From Deinococci bacterium (GTDB lineage: Bacteria; Deinococcota; Deinococci; Deinococcales; Trueperaceae): a stretch of 64,000 nucleotides of DNA. Under the pieces are notes generated by a model. It made no database searches. It had not been told where the DNA came from and was given only the letters and a program-made list of their open reading frames with translations. Within the stretch, counting starts at the first letter, position 1. Each line of letters starts with the position of its first letter. This document shows positions 63,830 through 64,000 of this stretch, one piece after another. The translations under genes and the position numbers were made by a program. The stretch lies in the NCBI GenBank assembly GCA_030149325.1, contig JASBRS010000014.1, positions 1 to 64,000 of the forward strand. Reading direction: 5' to 3'.

Positions 63830-64000
63830 TCACTCCAGCAGCTCGCCCACGTCCCGCGGGTCGACGTCGATCCGCAGGCGAGCGCCGCCCAACCGCGCCG
63901 GCAGCCCAGCGAGCAGCTCCTCGAGTCGGTCGCCGCGGTCGACCTTCACCAGCACCTGGAAGGCGTAGCGCGCCTTGACGCGCGCCACCGGCGCCGGTGC
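63830..64000 (-). CDS. priA: Primosomal protein N' (PriA), C-terminal 56 residues
   Basis: The minus-strand translation from the window edge reads APAPVARVKARYAFQVLVKV, a charged helix, then GARLRIDVDPRDVGELLE and a stop at 63830. The PAPxARxxxRYxxxxLVK and RxxxDVDP blocks are the conserved C-terminus of the PriA replication-restart helicase. The rest lies beyond base 64000. Confidence 0.8.
   Translation of the reverse strand, partial: APAPVARVKARYAFQVLVKVDRGDRLEELLAGLPARLGGARLRIDVDPRDVGELLE

Overview
This is a gapless stretch of a very GC-rich bacterial chromosome. It carries about 50 densely packed housekeeping genes, four tRNA genes, and no insertion sequence, prophage or CRISPR array. 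Several features point to the phylum Deinococcota, outside the genus Deinococcus proper and perhaps Truepera-like. These are MglA/MglB plus PilT, a pilA1-pilA2-pilA3-comZ-like prepilin locus, dnaJ-hspR, a split glycine decarboxylase (gcvPA), an asparaginyl-tRNA synthetase, and many start codons placed 5-8 nt after a TANNNT -10 box (leaderless transcripts). The taxonomy is inference; no rRNA is present.

Layout. 1-2402: glycine cleavage operon gcvT-gcvH-gcvPA (minus). 2457-3579: mglB-mglA polarity switch (minus). 3698-3890: tRNA-Met with promoter and hairpin. 4005-7718: four prepilin-like genes (plus). 7932-8523: zinc-ribbon gene and tRNA-Leu (minus). 8755-13620: acyl-CoA synthetase facing glpK-glpD. 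13680-18196: a SpeD-like pseudoenzyme, an orphan sugar-binding protein, dprA and cysS (minus). 18371-19682: YigZ and a lipoprotein. 19698-25808: a three-gene envelope cluster, a phosphodiester-glycosidase-domain protein and a degenerate shikimate dehydrogenase (minus). 25915-28024: a threonine-rich leader peptide and thrS. 28101-30743: two cyclophilins and a Gfo/Idh oxidoreductase (minus). 30889-35745: pilT facing dnaE. 35927-36124: tRNA-Cys and tRNA-Val. 36450-41609: a lipoprotein, a 1223-residue cyclase/ATPase/TPR regulator (minus) and a divergent HD hydrolase. 41651-44270: yebC-nnrE and two lipoproteins (minus). 44390-51358: dnaJ-hspR, an M20 peptidase, smc and a biotin ligase. 51366-52460: a tyrosine recombinase with an adjacent dif-like site. 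53136-55369: mgtE and an HD nucleotidase (minus). 55488-61198: a lipoprotein, hisS, aspS-HAD hydrolase and asnS. 61264-64000: smpB-amidase-GerMN operon and the end of priA (minus).

Themes. Translation is strongly represented: five aminoacyl-tRNA synthetases, four tRNAs, smpB and yebC. Type IV pilus, motility and natural transformation are represented by mglAB, the prepilins, pilT and dprA. Chromosome maintenance is represented by dnaE, smc, the Xer-type recombinase and priA. Many adjacent genes overlap as ATGA or GTGA, which suggests translational coupling.

Most unusual signals. (1) A 24-codon, seven-threonine mini-ORF starts right at a -10 box upstream of thrS, followed by a C-rich, G-poor leader. 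A similar 17-codon mini-ORF with one Cys codon precedes cysS. Together they suggest leaderless leader peptides that regulate synthetase genes. (2) Four head-to-tail 11-nt repeats abut the pilT -10 box, like a PhoB/OmpR-type operator. (3) A dif-like site lies 80 nt from a Xer-type recombinase gene. (4) Two enzyme-family members have lost their catalytic residues (SpeD-like and AroE-like).
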